The notes under the pieces are model-generated. The model saw nothing but the letters and a program-made list of their open reading frames with translations. It searched no databases and was not told where the DNA came from. DNA of 64,000 nt from positions 114,922,410 to 114,986,409 of the forward strand of contig CM063284.1 in assembly GCA_032173965.1 (NCBI GenBank). Reading direction: 5' to 3'. Below, piece by piece: positions 13,242-26,100 of the stretch. Each line of letters opens with the position of its first letter. Positions within the stretch are counted from its first letter, which is position 1. The DNA is from Sitta carolinensis (lineage: Eukaryota; Chordata; Aves; Passeriformes; Sittidae). The translations under genes were made by a program, and so were the position numbers.

Positions 13242-16200
13242 AGGAAAAAGGATAAATTAATATTCTAGACCTGACAAAATACGTACAGTGTGTTGTTGGT
13301 TTTAATCCAGTTAGAAGTTTCACAGAAGAGACACCAAAACTCAGATACAACCTGGGCCATAATCAGACACAACTCTATTGAAAGTTATTCACGACAGGCT
13401 TACATGAGATAATCCTAGATTTGAATTTGCCTCGATTACTGGAAAAAAATTATTCACAAGATTAAATTTCAATGATGAAGTTGTAGTAGGACAAAGGGTA
13501 TATCTGTTTAACTGTCTCTTTTGAAGCTGTTTGAAAAAGTCAGCCATGGGCAGCTTTATGTCCTGTCTGCCACATCACACATGATAGAGTTGGGTAGAAA
13601 ATATACAGCACTATCTTATACAGGTGACTGTAGCAAATTTGAGAAAAGTGACCTATTTCAAAGATCATTTGAATAAAGCAGTTTCTCCTGTGATATTCAT
13701 AGAAGTGGCTTTGATCTATGAAAAATATTACTATACCGAATAACCTCCGAGCCAATAACATGCCATTAAAGTAGTCAGGTAGTAATTTGCTTACTCCCTT
13801 CAGGACTAAAATAATGTTTCTCATATAAAAATATCATTCATCTTTTCAAATTTATGATGTATAGAAATGAAAGTTAGTTCAGTGAAATGAGTAGCCAAAT
13901 CACTTGCTAGACAAATCAGTAATGACAGGCACCTGCTAATTTTACATAAACATACTTGTGACGTGCTGAACACTGTGCAAAAATTCACATTTGCAGAAGT
14001 CCATATCGAGGGAAAAAAACAGGAAAAGCAACAGCTTTGAAGACAGTAAAGAATATCTCTAAAGTATTAATAACAAGAGATGAAGACTGCTTCAGAATTG
14101 GTGCAAAATCAGATCAAATTTTATTATTTTGGTCGTCTTTTTAGTTATTTCACAAATAAAATGTTATTTCACAAAACTGGAATATTGTATCAGATATAAA
14201 TTTAATTGAAATGATAACAAGCTCATTGGTATTGAAAAGCATTAAAAATTGTAGAGGTCTTTTAGCTTCTTAAATGATTTTTTTGTTGATGTTCAGAGGA
14301 GTATTTATTTTGGAACTTAGGTTAATGCTAGAGGTTTTTATCTCAATATGTAATAACTTTTAGAGACTTCAATTTTATGTTTTGGTTTGGAATGTGGAAG
14401 AAGCTCAGTGTATTGCTACTAAGCCAAGAATAGTGAAAAGTCCAGTTTTAGATATGATGCTGAATGTTCATTATTTTCTACCAAATAGTAGGTTACACTT
14501 TGTGGGAAGTATAAATGCTTAATATTATTTATAGTTTTCTGTGTTCTAGGTTAATAGCTTATAGAAAAAAACTATTATTAAAAATGTTTTAGGAGAGTCT
14601 GTAATTATTGTATATCAAATTCTAATTTATTTATCTTTGTAGTCCTCCAGAGTAAACACCAGAAGACATGCACACACTTGTATTTTTCTCTGTTAACCAC
14701 CAGAACAGCTGGGCTATTTTAGTACAAAAAAGTTACAATGTCATCATTAAAATATCATGTGGTGGAGAAGGTACTTCCAAGAACTGGGTATGTTTTTTAG
14801 CTGCATATATTTATGTATTTATAAACCAAATAATACCTTGTAGGTTAATTCTTCTCTCTATGCTTTAGCCCCCCAAACCAGATGTCTTGAGTTATTTGAA
14901 ATAAGAACATTTACTTAGGTTTTCATACCTTTAGAAAAAACCTCTATTATTGAAGCCCATTTTTCTTTGTTTTTTTCACTTTTTTCTTTTTTGGCTTACT
15001 TTTTTATCTTACTTATTTGTTTCCAGAAATATATTAGTGTTCCTACATATAGGAACAGTTCAATTGAATTAGAAATGTTTATGAGCATGTGTTTCCTACT
15101 TCAATATACTATGAGTTGGACAGTCTGTGCTCAAAAAGTGACTACAAAAATTAGGTTCTGAAACTTGCAGAAAGGATCAGCTTTGAAATGTGAATAATAA
15201 GATTGCAAGTAATTTGGCAGAAGCTTCATGACTACAGGCTTGCAAGTTTATTGCCTAGCTAAAGGGACATAACTTTTGAGTTTCATTCCCTCTGTAAGAA
15301 CTTTGTAGTGCTTTTTGTTTTTTCCAGAAATTGTTTTTTTTTTTGTGATTCAACAACTTTTTCTAAACTAAGCAAATTCCAAAGATTTCAGCCTAGATTT
15401 ACTGATGGAGTGTATCTCAGTGCTCCCCAAATACTTGGTAAGTACTATGGAACCGTGCAAACTTGCTTGCCAAAACCCCAAATCAATAGAGCTTGACAGG
15501 CTTCTTCAGGTTCAACACCTCACCTTCATTGCACGAAGAACCAGAGCCTGACAGGAGGCAGAAAAGTGGGTGATGAAAAGAAGAGCAAAATTATCTCCTC
15601 TTGCATATGTTGTAACAAGTCCAAATGAGAATTCTCTCTTTTTTCTTTTCTTATTGACTGGGTCAATGTTGTTGAGTAAAAAAAAGCTTCACCATATTGC
15701 TTCACTGATCTCTTTAAAGCCCACATCAAAGGGTTGATGTTCTTGTGGTAGTTCCTCTTAGAGAAACCTCTCTTCATAGACAAGGAAAATATTTAATTGA
15801 AATTATATGTTTTAGTTCTTTTTGTAATAGCTCTGTGGTACAGCAGGCAAGATTTAATCAGCACATGCAGTGAACTGTTTTCATTAGACCAGAGGCAAAT
15901 CTCCGAGTTTATCGATCTTCTTCATTTATGCAAATAAGTGCACCTTTAAAGCATCTCTATGTCTTCCATAGCAAAATTCTTTGCTACTTTTGGGGTCTTT
16001 AAGTTCCTGTTTGGGTGTCCAAAGTTTTTTCAAAAATAATGGACTGGCAAGTTGCTGTGGTGTTGTGTGTGCCAACTGAATGTGCTGGGATTTGAAATGT
16101 TTTGAGTGTTTAAATCTCACATCTGCAAACACCCTTTGCAAACTTCAGCTTTCAGAGATCGGCTGCTGCTGTTACAACACTCTGGGGATAGAGTTTACTT

Positions 16201-16587
16201 GGAACTAAACACCCTGGAGGAAAGAAATGTGTTTTTATGTATTCTGGAGCAAAGAGCTGGATTGTGCTCTGGATGCTGTCTGTGCAGGGGAGCTGGCAGC
16301 TGGGCTGGCCAGTGTAAGCAGGGCCTCATTGGTGCCATCAGGACGCATGGCCCCATACAAAGCACCCCAGCACATCTGCAGAGCATTAGTTTGCTCACTT
16401 CTGGGGTAAATGTATGCAAGAGCTTTTGCAAGTCAGGAAAAGACATGCGAATTTTTCGCCAACATAGACTGTTGCATAGAGTTTGGTAAAATACGTGGAA
16501 CACAAGTACCAATGGGCAATCAACATTAAAATTTAGTGATAAAGATTCCAAATTGCTTCAGTCTACTGCCAGAGTCATAGTTGATTT

Positions 16588-16589
<2 letters not shown>
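13240..16589. other. Unique A+T-rich sequence
   Basis: No gene or interspersed repeat recognised. The frames at 13540-13824 (-, 94 codons) and 15526-15783 (-, 85 codons) carry no recognisable domain. A slightly G+C-richer patch at about 16140-16420 contains overlapping chance frames of 127 codons (+) and 118 codons (-) that show no family signature. Confidence 0.45.

Positions 16590-16619
<30 letters not shown>
16590..16619. repeat. Poly-T homopolymer, 30 nt
   Basis: Thirty consecutive T, followed by AATTAAATAG. Read on the minus strand it would be a poly-A tail, but no retrogene body or flanking duplication is apparent to its right. Best treated as a simple repeat. Confidence 0.95.
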
Positions 16620-16623
<4 letters not shown>

Positions 16624-18039
16624 AAATAGAGAGAAAACCAAGAGAAATAGTGCCGAAAATGAAAAGCTTTAATAATAATGCATTAACTGGTAATAGCTGT
16701 AAGGAATTGTTCTAAAGAAAGCTCCGTGTTTGAAAAACCTTTGTGTGAGACAGAAGCACTTTGGGGCCAGGGCAAGGGAGGAGATTTACTTATTGAAAGG
16801 AACTGTTTTGGTGAGTTTTGGTCCCACTTCTTGTTCTGCAAGCTCATTTGTTAGAGGGGTCAGAAAAGCATGAAAAGTGTGTCAGAGATTAAAACAAATC
16901 CTTTTTTCTTCTGCTGCTGATCTTCACTTGCATTCTCTTACTGGGAGTGGAGGCCCAGCACGGAGCCACACTGTTCTCACTCCTGCACCAGTACAGCTGA
17001 GGCACTAATGTTCAGGCAGCTGCAGAGGAGGGTCACAGTACTTTCTCTGTGGACACCTTTGATATGAAGACACCTGGACAGGTGATGACTGCAAATATGC
17101 TGTAAAGAAATATTAAAGAATTTATAGTAAACATTAAAAAAAAAAAAATAAAAACCCCAAACCAAAACAACATAGTTTTCTCTCTTTTCATCTTCTCTAT
17201 CTCTCTTCCTTAGTTTGAACATATTTGTTTGAAATTAATTTGGCCCACAATTTTCAGTCTGGTCTAAGGTTTGTTCTTTCAGTCCAATGTTAAATTTCAC
17301 TGCCTTCCTTTCTCTCCATATTAGATCTATTTAATGTGTCTTTCTGATTTCATTTCTGTTTCTCGAATCCAGCTTGCCTCTTTTTTTTCTTGCAGCTTTT
17401 GTTCCTCTCAGTCTTGTCTCACTGCACATTTTCAATTTTCTACAAAGAAGGACTGCCATGAGGGGAAAAATCTTTACTTTGTCAAGGATCTTTTCCTTTT
17501 AGCAATATTCACAGCATATAATATTGTTTTTTCACAGAGAGATGAAAAACTGAATTTCTTCTCCACTCATAGGTGAGCCCACAGACTCTGTCACCTGGAG
17601 AGGACTGGGTTTTTATTCTTTTCCCCTTTTTTATTTATTTTCTTTTATGGGTATGTCCATACAAGCTCTTGGTGTTTCTTTCAGGAATCAGGGAAGCTTT
17701 CCCCTACATTAGCTTTGTAGCAGCAGCACTGGAAAATGGTAACATTTATTTTGTGATAGCAACATGGGAACCTCTTGCTAATTTCGGGCTGAAAACTGGG
17801 TCCCTGTTGAGGAAGGAACAAAAATTAAACAATGCCTTGGCACTGTTACTCTTGCTCAGACCTTCTTCTCTTTTTCAAGAATTGAGACAGCCTGTGACTC
17901 TCCATTCCTCAAACTAGCACAGCAGGCAACTACAAAAACACGTTCAGAGCTCAGCCATTGCACAGAACAATGTCTCAGTTAGTGCTTCTTTTTGTCAAAT
18001 CTTCTTTGCTCACTGAACAGTCTTTGTGTTATAAATCAT
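16620..18039. other. Unique sequence
   Basis: No gene or known repeat recognised. An A-rich run lies at about 17136-17150. The open frames at 17334-17576 and 17573-17917 (+) are hydrophobic and T-driven, without a domain, and are probably chance. Confidence 0.45.
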
Positions 18040-18400
18040 GAGTAGACTACTCCCAGATTTGGCTCCACTTCTTGTCGTTGTAGAACAGCAAAGAAACAAG
18101 GACAGGGTTTTCAAAACGCAAAATGAGAACTACTTTATTGGAAACGAACTGTACTTTTGTAATGTGCTTCGCAGTCTAGACATTGATTGGTTGAGAAAGA
18201 CAATGCCCTTTGGTAAACAACTCAGCAACAACAGCACGTTTCTCATGCAGTGCAAGGTCTTCAAAAACACCAGGTGCTAGGTTGCTTACATTCTTTTCTC
18301 CTGCTTTCCCAAGACTTAGTCAGAGAAAGCTCAAACTCCTGCTCCCTGATCACTGTTGGTGTCCACAACTTCTCCTGAACATCAGTAGAAAATTAACAAA
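18040..18400 (-). mobile_element. Probable ERV LTR, minus strand, approximate ends
   Basis: On the minus strand the segment has a CCAAT box (complement of ATTGG at 18186-18190), a degenerate TATA-like CATTACAAAAG (complement near 18153-18163) and AATAAAG (complement of 18134-18139), spaced like the U3-R boundary of a retroviral LTR. The text resembles an avian LTR I have seen elsewhere but cannot name. No terminal TG...CA pair or target-site duplication was found, so the ends are approximate. It could be another kind of decayed repeat. Confidence 0.4.
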
Positions 18401-18410
18401 AAGCAAACAA

Positions 18411-18470
18411 GGATGTCTGTTGGTTTGAGTCTGTGCTAAATGTGTCTGTTGGTGTGAATCTGTGCTTCCA
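18411..18470. repeat. Short imperfect tandem duplication
   Basis: Two adjacent copies of about 27 bp share TGTCTGTTGG followed by TGA(G/A)TCTGTGCT. They differ by a few bases. The duplication sits at the right edge of the LTR-like segment at 18040-18400 and may be part of it. Confidence 0.7.
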
Positions 18471-18829
18471 GGTGAAGTCTGAGTACTTTTGTCTACATAT
18501 GGATGTCTTGCTTCCCATCCATACAGTATTTCCCACTATGTACTGTCATGTCTAATCTATTTTGGAGTAAAAAATGAAGAAAGGTTATATAATTTTCAAT
18601 ATTTGAATATATATTTATTCCTATACCTTCACTGATGCATAGTTTGCATCAGGATAGTTTGTTACAGGAGCCGAAGAGTAATTTAAAATTGTAAAATAAC
18701 AATGAAACTATCTGGAAAGATCTGTAGGCTTGTTCCCTCAAACAGCAGAGGTGACAGGCACTTCACCACAGTGTGCCAAACTCCCACACTCCAGCAATGA
18801 TTATGGGTTTCATATCACTAGCCATGCTG

Positions 18830-19354
18830 GTGGATGGATCCTGGCTGGATGCCAGGTGCCTACCTAGGCTGCTCCATGACTCTCTTCCTCAGCTGGACAG
18901 GAGAGAAAATATAATGAAATGCACGTCAGTCAAGGTAAGGCCAAGAGAGATCATTCATTACTGTCATGGACAAAACAGACTTGAGGAAATTAGCTTAATT
19001 TGCTGCCAATCAAATCAGAGTTGAGTAATGCGAAAAAAACCCCAAGTCTTAAAACCATCGTTCCCCTGTCCCTCTCTTCTTCCTGGACTAAACTTCAGTC
19101 CTGATTTTCTCTACATCTCCTCTCAGAGGCACAGGGGAATGCTGTTGCACTGGGGTTTTTTTCCCCTTCTTAAAGACATTACCCCTGAGGCTCTATCAGT
19201 TTCTGATGGGCTCGTCCTTGGACAATGGAGTGTCCATCCTCTAGCTGGCTGGCACTGGCTCTGCTGGACACAGAGGAACCTTCTGGCAGCTTGTCATAGA
19301 AGTCAGCCCTGTAGCCCCCCTGTCCCCAAAACCTGGCCACACAAACCCAACGCA
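18830..19354 (-). mobile_element. Solo ERVL-type LTR, minus strand, internally shortened
   Basis: I recognise this as a widespread avian ERV LTR lying on the minus strand. Its 5' end is TGCGTTGGGTTTGTGTGGC (complement of 19336-19354). Farther on, GGATGCCAGGTGCC near 18848 and CTCAGCTGGACAGG near 18889 belong to the opposite end. Full-length relatives, as I remember them, are considerably longer, and this copy lacks much of the central region between about 19150 and 19170. The usual TATTTAAGAAG promoter word is reduced to TTTAAGAAGGGG (complement near 19161-19174). The polyA signal is degenerate and no target-site duplication could be found, so the left end is approximate. Confidence 0.75.
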
Positions 19355-22300
19355 GTCATAGAGTCTTGCAGGAGCTTTAAGTAACAGAAATAAGCACAAG
19401 AGAGCAGAGCTGTACAGATTGCATTATAAAGACCTCAGTTAGAGTTTTTCATACAAGATTTGCTTCTAAATATTATAACATGCTAGAAAGTTTAGAAGAA
19501 ATGTGTTTTAAATGCGGAAGTCTGCTAAAAGCAAGGTAGAATCAATCTGTAGAGGATGCTGCAGAATTACTTTGCGTCTTACTGAGGATGATGCTGTTAG
19601 CTACAGCTGAGTTTCTTCTGCACCTGTATGACAGAGGTAACAGTCTTGGCTCAGTGTAAGTCTAATGGGAATAAAAATGCCTCACACAGCAAGGTGTTAG
19701 AGCTGTTCCAGACATATGAAATGGCCTGACTAGGTTTTTGAGAAGAGGAGCACTATGTTCTGTTCAAAAGGAAAAATGTTTCAGAGGTGAACAGATCAAT
19801 GCTGAAGTGGCTTGCTCTGAATGTAATTTGTACTTTTCCTTAAAGAGTAATGCATGGGAGATTTGTAAGAGAGGAAGTTTTGGGAAAAAACCAAAGAGCT
19901 CACATTTGGTAGGGTGGAGAGATTTAGTCAATATTACACATCATTCTCAGACTACCTCAATTTAGAAAAACACTGCTTCTTGTATTTCAAGTGAGTATGG
20001 GCAGGATGCAGCATTACTCCTACTAAAGAAGATTTAAGGTCTATTGTTCAAGGCTTTTTGACATCTAAATTCAGTTTGCCCTTTCAAAATTCTCAGGGCA
20101 TTTAACAGAGTGCATGTAGTGCTCTAGGGCATAGTTGTGTAAACTGCCTCCATGAAGTATTTACTAGCCTTCTGCAGTCAGAATTCTTCATCAAATCTCA
20201 TTTCCTTCTCAGTATTTCATGCTATAGCCAGATAAAGGCATTGAAACAGTTTAAGGGCTGGAACTTATCCTTCTATAACAATGTCACACAAAATGAAGTG
20301 TGAAAGAAATAGGAAGTAAGCCTGAGGGTTCGATGAGAAATCATGGCTTAGAGCAAGAAAAGCCACTGAAAAATAATGCATGCATCTAGTGTTGGATTGA
20401 TATTCAGCTATGGCCATGTTGTAGACAAGAAAAATGTCCATGTCTTGCCAGCGTTGATATCTAGGTCTCTGGTTTTCTCCCCTTGTTTGCTGATCAGCCA
20501 CAAGACCTTGCTTTGAAACATAAAACACCTTGGACAAGAGCTTTGGACAGTGGGTAACTTCCACAGGTCCTTGCTTGGTATACCTTAGCCAGGCTGTGTT
20601 TCAGTCAGAACTACTCACTCAACACTATCTTCAATTACAATTCCTTTACATATTTTGGTCTGGGATCTCTAGATTAATTTGTCTCAAATGACAAGCCCAG
20701 TTTAAAAGAATATTGTAAAAGTAGTGACAGATGCCACAAAAAAATAAGCCCCCAACCAAACCCCACAGAAAGCCCTCCTCAGAGATAAAGCACCAACTGG
20801 TCTGAAGTTTCAAAATTATGTTTACATGGAGTGATTTGATGATGCGCAAATGTGTGTATACATGTAAGAAAGCCTTTTGGAAGCTTTTGAATTAGTTTAA
20901 TGTTATTTTCTGGTTTTAACAGAGTGTCAGTTTCTCAACATGTGGGGCAGTTGCAGTTTATTTAATATGCATTTGTACTGTATATATACATTTCAGTCCA
21001 TTAATGCAGTATATTTACGTCTCATAGGATTGCTACAACTTTTTCCAGACCTCAGGTTGTTACTCATGAGCCATTTCTCCATCTTCTTGTCCCAGTATTT
21101 TAATGACTTCTTTGACTCATGTGAGGTTTTCCATCAGCTGTTGACACCATGTACATGTCTGACCTCCTTATCCCTGCCTTTCCCCACCTGCATACCCAAT
21201 CTGTCAGTGTCAAAGGTTTAAATTTAAATAATAAGCCAGAAGTGATTCCTAAGCCCACAAAGAAGTGACAGTCCAGGAAATATGTCTCTACTGGACCTTC
21301 TCCTCAGGAAGGCTCAGGAACTTGGTGCCCTCTCCCTACTGTGCTCATTTTCCTTCTGAGCAACTGGCATATCTCTAAAGTCTCCTCCCCTGCACATGTC
21401 CCCAGGCATTACCTTCTGTTCCATCACTGAACTGGTACATTCAGGCTTTTGCCTGTCCTCCAGGAACCACCAAAGGGTACTGCCAAACACAGTGTGTTTC
21501 CAGCTTTCTGCATGGAAGTGGGTACTTTCTAAGGGCACCTTTCCACCTGCTTCACCCACAGGTGATTTTTTTGTCCCTGTCCTGACTCCTGGAGCGATCT
21601 TTCCATATGGAAGATAAAAGTTCGTTTTGCTCCTTTATATCCTACTTTGGTTTGTTCTGTCATCCAGCTGTACAGCAAATGTTCTTGCAGCTTCGTATGT
21701 TTAAGAGCCAGCCAGATGAAAAGAGGCATATGTAGCAGCAAACACAGCACAGGCACGTGTGCTGCTAAGATTAATTCCTTGTCATCCGCTATAATGTTAA
21801 ATCTAATTTGAATTGCAGCCCTTGGGACTTGCAATTACATTTGTCCATCTGTCAATAAACTGCCATTTTGAGTTGTACTGTAGTTAATTGCAGTTAATAT
21901 ACAAAGCTTTTCCCTTGTTGTTCTTACATTCCCTCTTATCATCCCTGTTGTTTATTTTTTTTCAAGGTATAATTAGAGCCAAATAAATAGAAATAACGCT
22001 GAATTAACAAGTTATTTATTTAAGAAAAAGCTCAAGGATCAGTATAGATACTGTCTGTTCAGGTCTAGATTAAAAAAACCCCACCAACCCTCCTTAACTA
22101 CAGATAAATGAAGGAATAGGTACAGGAAACCGATAAAATAGAATGTGTGAGAGACAATACCTAAAACATGCTCTTTTTTTTCCTAATGCTTTGCTCCTAA
22201 AATGAAAATGTTCACTCTGAACATTCAGGTTTGAATCTCTTGTTCCTTGTTTGCTTCTGGGATAATGCCTAATCCAGCTAATGAGTGATTGGCAATCCCA

Positions 22301-22811
22301 GGATCCATTTTAGTTCTACCCACAAGGATGATGCAGGCCTCATTTAAATCTGCTTTTCTTATGCACTCTAATGAAACTTGTAAAAATTCTCAATCCTCTA
22401 TGGAAGATAGAAAAAAAAATGACTTTTTATTTTTGAATACACTTGCTGCCTTCAAATTCCCTAAGCTTTTCCAGAAAAAAGTCAGGGAAATATTAACACC
22501 TTGAAACCAGTTGGAAACTTTGAGATTTCTAGTGGTAACACATGAAATATATTACATATTAAAAAACAAAATTAAGGAGATGTTTCAGTTTTTATAAAAA
22601 TAACTTTTTTTCTCTTTTGTTTTTCTAATTTTTACTAGGAGTTCTCTAATTTTACACCAAAATATAAACCTTTTAGCAAAGAATACAGTCTGTTTTATAT
22701 GATCTAAGTGACCTTCTGTTATGAGTCATTCTGTTTAAATTAGTGTTATAACATGATATACAATATGCATCACTTTGCAACCCTCATATATGTATTTCTC
22801 TTTTTCTTTTG
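19355..22811. other. Unique sequence with one CNE-like patch
   Basis: No gene or known interspersed repeat recognised. The patch at about 21640-21900 combines CATATG (21727-21732), CACGTG (21754-21759) and several ATTAA/TTAAT words and looks like a conserved non-coding element. Overlapping frames of 80-101 codons at 20265-20564, 21314-21559 and 21529-21834 (-) and 20940-21221 (+) have no recognisable domain. Confidence 0.45.
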
Positions 22812-22827
22812 TTTTTTTTTTTTTTTT
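22812..22827. repeat. Poly-T run, 16 nt
   Basis: Sixteen T, preceded by a T-rich stretch broken by single C and G. Simple repeat. Confidence 0.95.
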
Positions 22828-22973
22828 CCTATGATATTTTTGTTACTGATGGAGGGGAGCAAAGACCCAATGCTAAACTCGTAGTGCTATTCAGCATCAG
22901 GACAAGAGGCAAAGGGCACCATTTGAAATATAGGTAATTCCGCTTAAACATGTGTAAAGACCTTTACTTTTAG

Positions 22974-23133
22974 GATGATCAAGCACTGGAAGAGGTTGTC
23001 AGAGAGGCTGTGACCATTCCTGGAGAACCTGGAAACCTGTCTGCAGGTGGTCCCAGGCAACTTGCTTCCCAGAAGGGTGTTGGACTTGCTGGTCTCCAGA
23101 GGTGCCCTCCAGTCCCAGCCGTTCTGTGGCTGT
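22974..23133 (+). mobile_element. CR1 LINE 3'-end fragment
   Basis: The sequence GATCAAGCACTGGAAGAGG, then TTGTCAGAGAGGCTGTG, a degraded lariat-like middle, and GGACTTGCTGGTCTCCAGAGG leading to GTTCTGTGG follow the order of the last 150-160 bp of an avian CR1 element in sense orientation. The final 8-bp repeat is only partly visible. The copy is clearly diverged. It is a different subfamily from the fragments at 431 and 31020. Confidence 0.88.
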
Positions 23134-26100
23134 TCAGTCACCTTGGCCAGTGCAAAGTGTCCTTGGCTTTCTGTTCACTGTTAGAAACTGTCTTTTTGTC
23201 CTTCGTTGACTCAGAAATTGATTGAATGGGTTGTGGCTCCAGTGTCTTTCTAGTGACTGAGGGGAGGCTGAGGAGCCAAAAGTTACCCAGGTTCTTTTTC
23301 CATGTTTTTCAAAGCTGCGTGTTTAGTTGGCCTTTTGCCAGCTCTCATTGACCTATCTGTCATTTAAAAAATAAAATTACAAATAGCAACGCTTTAATTA
23401 CAGTGGTCATTTTTGTTCAGCCCTCTAGTAAAATTCAGTCCCATTGATCTGAATATGTCCAATTTATCTAAAATGACTGTAAATTGTTGCTTCCCACAGT
23501 CTTTCCTAACTAGACAGGTATTTGCAGAGGTCCAGGAGCAGGCTTTGCTTGTGAAGCATGTAGTAAAACTATATTCCTGTATGGCTCTTTTTCTGGTTTT
23601 CTTATACAGGAGCCCCTTAGAGAAACAAGTCTTTTGCCAAAGCTGGTTGATTAATTAATTAACTAATACTAATTTAATTAGTTAAATAATTAATAGAAAT
23701 TCTGGTTAGTACAATGATGAATAAATAGCCTGGGTACTTCTCTCACCTTGTCTTCAGGCAGACACTCAAAGAAATGTATTGAAATTAACATTTAATTTAT
23801 CTAAATCATGTAATTGTACATCTCTCTGTACTTCCAGCAGTAAAGTGGCCTTAATTTTGTATTGTTTTCAATTGTCTTAATTTCTCTTATTTCACTTTAT
23901 TCTGGAAATGAGAAAAGTTAGCTGGAACAAAGCAACTTAAATTCAGAATAAGAATATTCCCAGAGGGATTTAGTGCTGTTTAATGACTCTATAATTCCGT
24001 CCCTGTGTATTTTCATATAGTTAAGCCCCAAGCACTAACCAAAATGTGAGCAGCTTGTTAATTCTGAACAAGTCAGAAGTATTTTCAGGCTAAAGAAATT
24101 CTTTTAAGATCAGTAGGATAATAATGCTGAGACACTTCAAATAAGTGGGTTAAACAATTCACTGTAAAAAGTTGACTTCACATTTTAATAGCTCTATGCA
24201 CAGGAATGTCTTAATGAATCATATTATGTAGCTAAATTTATTGTGAAATACCATATGGAGGATCATTTTAACATCTATGAAAAATCACAAGTGTTCTAAT
24301 GACTAAAAAATTAAGGCCCTTTTGAAATATCCGGAGGAGTATTTGCAACTGATGGATTGTATAAATGTATTGTGTAAAATTTTATGATTTTACACACAAG
24401 CTTAATTCTCAAAGACAACTTTTACATACAAATTCTCCTGCACTAGCTTTCTTTCCTAAAGAAATGGGGTATTTGTTGCAGATTACTCCAATGCTTTCCT
24501 TTCTGATCATTAATAACCAATCTTCATGACAAGTCTGCTTACCCTGCTATTCCTCCTTCCTTGCTTTAATAATGATAACTGCTTTAGTAATGGTAACTGT
24601 ATATCCATGGCATTGGCAACTGGAAGCACCTCTGCCAAGGGTCAGCTGATGGGAAATGCTTGCTGGGTACAAGGTAAATACGGGGTGAAAACATGGCTTA
24701 AAAAGGAGTTGGAATATTTGACAGCTATAGCTAAATTTACAGCACTGGTTTTTGCTTCATCTGCACAGAATGTTTTGTGCCGTCACTGCAAAGAGTTGAA
24801 ACTCCTGTTTCGTGCAGAAGTAAACAAGTGGTCAAGTCTGCTTAGATAAGAAGACAATGGAGAGAAACAGTAGCTTGAAAGAATGTCTGAAAGAGTGACT
24901 ACTAAATTCGGTTTGAAATAATTTTACAGGAGAAATTGATGATAAGTAGAAAAGCATGCCTTTGTTATGAAAAGGAAGGACTGACTAAAAATTCAGAACA
25001 AGAGAAATGGCCTTTTCAACCCCTACATTTACCATTTATATATTAATGTGGGACCTCCAAAGTACTAATATTTATGTGTTTACTTCCACACCTCTCTGTG
25101 CACCACATCTGAGTGAAATGTGAGGATATATACCCTCTTTGTAAATGGATGATATGCAAATTTAGCGTGATCAGAATATTGTCTAGCATATTCTACATCA
25201 GCTTTTTCTTAAAGAACACACCTCTAGCTGCTTTACACTGTTGGAGCTTTTATTGTTTGATGAAGTGTGTTCAATTGGAAAAGGGAAACCACAGTGCTTT
25301 TGAAACAGGAACATACACAAGCCTTAGGAGAGTTCTGTTAGACCTTTATCAAAAGTTTAAGGAGAAATGTAATTAATTAATTAAGCCTATTTTTCCAGTC
25401 TTTGTACATACGTCTGTACTCATGTAGAGTTAGTAATTTGCTTGCATAATCTTCCTTTCCACATATACTGAATTGAAGAAGCTTTTATTCAGTACAAATA
25501 CTTGATATCAAGCTTTTCTACATACGTCGACTTTTTATATTTTAGACCAATTTGAACTACCAGCAGAATGATCACATGAAAAAAAGAGTGGCTTCCCTGA
25601 TACAAAGTGCAGTATGAACATCCATTTATGGGAGAACTAAGCCTCAAAAGCTATAAAACTAAACAGAAGGATGGGAAAAGAGGCATAGGTGGAAAGGTGA
25701 TCAGAATAATGCAAATTATAAGATTTAGTGTTGAATAGCTGCTCTTTTACGCATACTCCTTAGCACTTTCTCTGCTGTGACTAACGACCCTGGCAGCTGC
25801 AAATATCACTGAAACTGAATTTTGCATGAGAGTAGTTACAGAAGACTTTCATTAACTTTGGAGTCAGTGAGACTCAGCTGCTTAAATTGTCACTGTGAGC
25901 AAGTTCAAGAGGAAATGATCACTCAGTTCATATAGCTGCCTGGGGATTTTTTCCATTGCCCAGATCCTTGTTAATATTTCAGTTGGCAAAGCTAGATCAG
26001 CCCCTCAGTCTTCACCCCAGATGCCAGTTTGGCAGACCACAATGTTTAATTCCTTGGAGAATTAAAATTGTTTTACCTCAAATCAGGAAAATATCCGAGC

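Noticed and set aside
16106..16489. 127-codon plus-strand open frame, longest in the window
   Set aside because: It overlaps a 118-codon frame on the other strand, shows no domain or family signature, and has no visible promoter or splice context. Its length is expected by chance in a less A+T-rich patch.
24526..24849. Possible exon with a donor-like CAAGGTAAATA near 24670
   Set aside because: The frame has no recognisable protein similarity and the acceptor side is not convincing. Donor-like words are common by chance.
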